Assembly: GCF_905475395.1 (NCBI RefSeq)
Contig: NC_058342.1
Location: 33,748,140-33,812,139, forward strand
DNA length: 64,000 bases
Source: Chrysoperla carnea
Taxonomy: Eukaryota; Arthropoda; Insecta; Neuroptera; Chrysopidae
Direction of reading: 5' to 3'
Positions 49,501-64,000 of this stretch are shown here, in pieces. The notes under the pieces are model-generated. The model saw only the letters and a list, made by a program, of their open reading frames with translations. It was not told the DNA's origin and ran no database searches. Position 1 is the stretch's first letter; each line of letters opens with the position of its first letter. A program made the position numbers and the translations under genes.

Positions 49501-49915
49501 TTGGTATGGGGTGATTTGAAATGAAAAACCCTGTATATAGATAGACGTCTGGTGTTTCGTGGAATTTTATTTGGGCTATTTCCTAAAACGTTCAATAGGT
49601 TCTTCATCGTATTCAAAAGTGTCTGGTTCACCATCGAATTCATCATCTGGTACATCAACATCGAAACAATATTCGGGAACGAATAAAAGTTCATCACATT
49701 CTTCTTCTTCTGGTACAGGCACAGGCACTTCAACGCATTCTGGTTCGAAATCCCCATCATCGAATAATTCTGGCTCGAATTCAGCGCAAAATAATCAACG
49801 TATTGTTATACCGAATATAAATATTGTTAGTGCAAGTGCTGATAAACGTTTACAGATTATGAAAAAAAAAGCGGCTGCCAAAATCCAAGAGAAACGTAAA
49901 CCGAAACTTACATAG
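46563..49915 (+). CDS. INTS12: Integrator complex subunit 12, complete, 5 exons
   Basis: INTS12 is a nuclear PHD-finger subunit of Integrator, which cleaves snRNA 3' ends and attenuates transcription. Exons 46563-46721, 46857-47005, 47961-48093, 48447-48558 and 49599-49915 (all GT-AG, in phase) give 289 residues; vertebrate INTS12 is longer (about 460). The N-terminus has a helical LMHSKDESSYEELYKLLEE segment, matching the FLHSKSKDSAEKLKALLDE block of vertebrate INTS12. The PHD finger spans 99-146 with the full C4HC3 set: Cys99, Cys102, Cys116, Cys119, His124, Cys127, Cys143, Cys146, including GNQLIECNSCHALYH. A long Ser/Gly/Thr-rich linker follows, and the C-terminus KRLQIMKKKAAAKIQEK is the conserved end motif. 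Exon 4 can alternatively read through to its own stop at 48594-48596. Confidence 0.95.
48559..48596 (+). CDS. INTS12: Alternative 3' extension of INTS12 exon 4
   Basis: If the AAAG|GTGGAAG donor at 48559 is not used, exon 4 continues GGSSYSKSQLYK and stops at 48594-48596. This would give a short isoform that keeps the PHD finger but lacks the C-terminal KKKAAAK motif. The skipped codons resemble the start of exon 5 (GSSSYSK), so one may be a copy of the other. Confidence 0.45.
49125..49295 (+). repeat. Interspersed repeat fragment in INTS12 intron 4, AAGTTTAGTCCCAAG family
   Basis: Contains TAGGTGTTCATAAAATCACC, a CCATTTCTAGCTGTCCGTCT, AACTCAAAAACGAAATGAGA and AGTGAGGCTAAGTTCG, in the order of the 10835-11300 copy. 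It lacks the first part. Just upstream an inverted pair (CGCTGAATATCGATATTTTG / AAATATCGATATTCAGCG) spans about 49002-49098. Confidence 0.65.
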
Positions 49916-52441
49916 AAAACAGAAAGAAAGAAAAACATTTTTAATTTATTTTTTTATTGTACATTTTTTTTAAAAAAATACCAAAATCTATTTTACAAAA
50001 AAAAAAAAAAAAAAAACTTGTAATCAAAAATTCAAAAATTTGTTTATTTTTCTTCAAAATTTACAGGATGTTCACGAAAATATTTGCAGAAATTCTAACA
50101 GGAATCTCATAAAAATTAAAAAAATTGTTTTTTCGTGATAAAATAAAAACCTCGATAATTTCAAATTCAAGAAAAATGCTTTAACTAGGAAGAAATTAAT
50201 TTGAGCATTTTACTGGCTTCCAAGTAAAATATATTTTTTAAGTGAAAACTTCTATGGGTGATAGGGAATACATGAATAATAAATCATATTTGGTAGGGTA
50301 AAATCCTATAGTTTCGCGTCAGCAATGAAAATAGCTTTACATGGTCGGAGAAGTCAAATTATTTATCCAAGAAGGTTACAAATTTCGAATTCAAATCAAG
50401 TTCGATAGAACGCAAGGTAATTTCTAACTCCAAAAACATAAATATTGCCTAAAATCCCATACAGAGAGCGATTTTATACCCTAGAACCATATCAATATAG
50501 GGAAAAGTGTTTCTAAGAACAAAACAAACACTCTTGTTCCTTGAGAAATCTTTTTGAATCGAAATTCTTTTTTATCCATATTTTGGTTATAGATGCATTA
50601 TTTAGATTTTTTTAAATTTTTGCATTATTGTTTCCGAACATTCTGTACAACATCCCCGTCCTGCTCTCTTGTCATCTCATACTCGTAGTTATGTATGAGG
50701 TATTAGTGTATTAGATAAGCATGTGAGCCACGTGATCCGTCATACAATTATTACAAATCTATCAGTAACTGGGTCTCATGTGATGTCGCTTAATATATTA
50801 CTTAAATAAGGCCTTGGTTTATTATTTAGCATGTCTGGCCGACGTAAACGCCGCGTTTGATATTGTTTTGAAAAACACTTGGGTGTATTAATTTTAGGAA
50901 AATGTAATCACATTTCACCAAATTTGACAAAAGTTTATTTTAAGTATCATAAGCTTTAATTTCGATCGACTTCGTCCATTGCCCATTATAATAAGTCTAT
51001 GAGTTTTGTCTTCAATATGCTCATCAAGAACATATATATTAAGGACGTAAAACCAGTGTAGAGAGGGTAGCAAGAAAAAAAGCGAGTCGGTCGTTGCGTA
51101 CTTTGTACTGCGCATCAGGCTGCCTTTTGTTTTCAATTTGTTGTCTTTTGTTATAAATTGAACAATTTCAATTGATTTCAGTCACTTATACAGCCTGATG
51201 GGCGGTACAAAGTACGCAACGACCGATGACTAGATCCTGCCCAGATGAATTCATTTAAATTTAGCTACGAGCGCTTGTAGCTCGACATAGGAGGTTTCAT
51301 GTCCTTCCTACAGGTTCTTGAAAAGTAAAAAATTCAATTTCAATAAAAAGTATTTAATTTTAGTAATAAAAAAATATTGAATGAGGGGAAAGTATGAGGT
51401 TAGGGTTGGAATTCTGGGAGGGTTATAAGCAAAAATATTAAGCCTCGTAGGGTGGTTAAGCATTGTCAAAAAATATAGTAGTTCTGGTTTGATTACATTT
51501 ATCCTTTGCAAATTAACCTTAGCCCCCCTCCCAATATTTGGGCAATATCGCCCACTTTGAGAAACACTGGTCTAGAAGAATTGAGTAGCAAAATAAAAAT
51601 AAAAATGTCAAGTAGTCGGTATCGGCCCATTAGTTTTTGAGTTTATCCATTACGAACAAAGGTAAATATGCACTTTAGCGACAATTTTAAAACTGCTCCT
51701 AGAACACCATGAAAAAACCAAAACCGTTGTCGGAGCTGGAGAAAAATTAACAGTTTTTTTTTATTAATGAAAGTAACGTATTCTCTCATAGTATTTTTGC
51801 ATTAATAAATAAATTCATTGGTCACAGAGTGAACTTAAGGGCTAAAAACATGCAGATCAGTGCTAACTCGACCCCATTCTAATGGGGTCCATTTGAGGCA
51901 TGGCCAATCTGTAGATCAAAGAACTCAACTCACTCAAGATACTTTTTATAATGGATATCATAACCTCAATTTTTGAACTATCCATTTTTCGCGATCAACA
52001 TCATTTTTTTGTACATTTTCTGGTAATTTTTCACCAGCTCCGACAACGGATTCGTAATCTACGTAAAAAATGCATAAAATTTGATTTTTTTTCTGGTGTT
52101 CTAGGAACATTTTTTAAGAAAGGTCGCTTAAGTGTATTAAATATAAAATCTTTGACTCTTTATAATATTAGTGTAGATTTGATTTTGTGTAATTTCAGTA
52201 ATCCATCGGTTTAAAATAAGTTGGTTGTACTGGTAGCCCTGGTTCAGTGTGTTGTCACTGTTCAGTTTTCACTGTTTGTTTTTCAGTGTGTTTTAGACAT
52301 CTGTAATTACTGTTTGGTGGTGTTCAGTGGGTTGTTTTTTTTTTGAGTGTTCTTTTCAAACACAAACAAAATTAACACATTTCGATAAATAAATCAAACA
52401 AACAAAAAGTCAAAACAAATTTGACTATTTCGAATGAAATA
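49916..52441. other. Gene-free stretch between INTS12 and AHCYL
   Basis: Contains an A-run at about 49997-50017 after INTS12, an ACAGGATGTTCACGAAAATA element end at about 50065, the MITE at 51025-51320, and A+T-rich unique DNA. Two segments (46330-46440 and 51830-51920) share GGCATGGCCAA and GTGCTAA blocks, another dispersed repeat. No exon was seen. Confidence 0.45.
51025..51320. mobile_element. MITE, CAAGAACATATATA family, copy 2
   Basis: Ends CAAGAACATATATATTAAGG and CAGGTTCTTG. Within it CGGTCGTTGCGTACTTTGTA (51089) is matched in reverse by TACAAAGTACGCAACGACCG (51206-51226), and GCATCAGGCTG by CAGCCTGATG, giving a long near-perfect internal hairpin. It is in reverse orientation to copy 1 at 43047-43314. 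Confidence 0.85.

Positions 52442-64000
<11,559 letters not shown>

Noticed and set aside
49155-49760. 201-codon minus-strand ORF
   Set aside because: Antisense to the Ser-rich last exon of INTS12 and to a repeat; low-complexity mirror frame.

Overview
This is a window of nuclear DNA from an arthropod, most likely an insect. Introns are canonical GT-AG, the DNA is very A+T-rich, there are many small non-autonomous transposons, and there is an arginine kinase gene (the arthropod phosphagen kinase). I see nothing bacterial, viral or organellar and cannot fix the insect order. Single-frame ORFs cover only pieces of the genes, so I rebuilt the gene models by hand from splice sites and reading-frame phase.

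Layout, left to right. (1) 1-2.2 kb: two minus-strand candidate exons of unrecognised genes. (2) 4.4-7.2 kb, minus: a complete arginine kinase, 355 residues in its standard form, plus an upstream exon that adds a Met-Gly-Gly-Cys-Ala-Ser-Lys acylation-type N-terminus in frame. (3) 7.3-33.7 kb: a gene-poor stretch full of repeats, with one clear proline-rich exon (25.2-25.7 kb, minus) and one weak membrane-type exon (28.8 kb, plus). (4) 33.7-36.1 kb, plus: a RecA/RAD51-paralogue ATPase in six exons, closest by eye to XRCC3/Spindle-B. (5) 37.2-45.1 kb, minus: complete WASH complex subunit 4 (SWIP), 17 exons, 1103 residues. (6) 46.6-49.9 kb, plus: complete Integrator subunit 12 with a PHD finger, five exons, 289 residues, divergent from WASHC4. 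(7) 52.4-63.0 kb, plus: the first four exons of an S-adenosylhomocysteine-hydrolase-like protein of the AHCYL1/IRBIT type; the rest lies beyond the right edge.

The genes belong to unrelated housekeeping systems: phosphagen energy buffering, recombination repair, endosomal actin, snRNA 3'-end processing, and IP3-receptor/ion-transport regulation. Nothing suggests joint regulation.

The rest is dominated by repeats: TTAA-flanked foldback elements, a pogo/Tigger-like MITE, an element with a perfect 8-bp target duplication, a TIR element in the WASHC4-INTS12 intergenic region, a tRNA-derived SINE in two orientations, 315-bp and 305-bp tandem arrays, and fossils of non-LTR retrotransposons. I found no CRISPR array, bacterial-type operon or clearly new multi-gene system. 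The strongest leads are the potentially membrane-anchored arginine kinase isoform, the alternative 3' end of INTS12, an intron that may derive from a transposon, and the previously unnamed repeat families.
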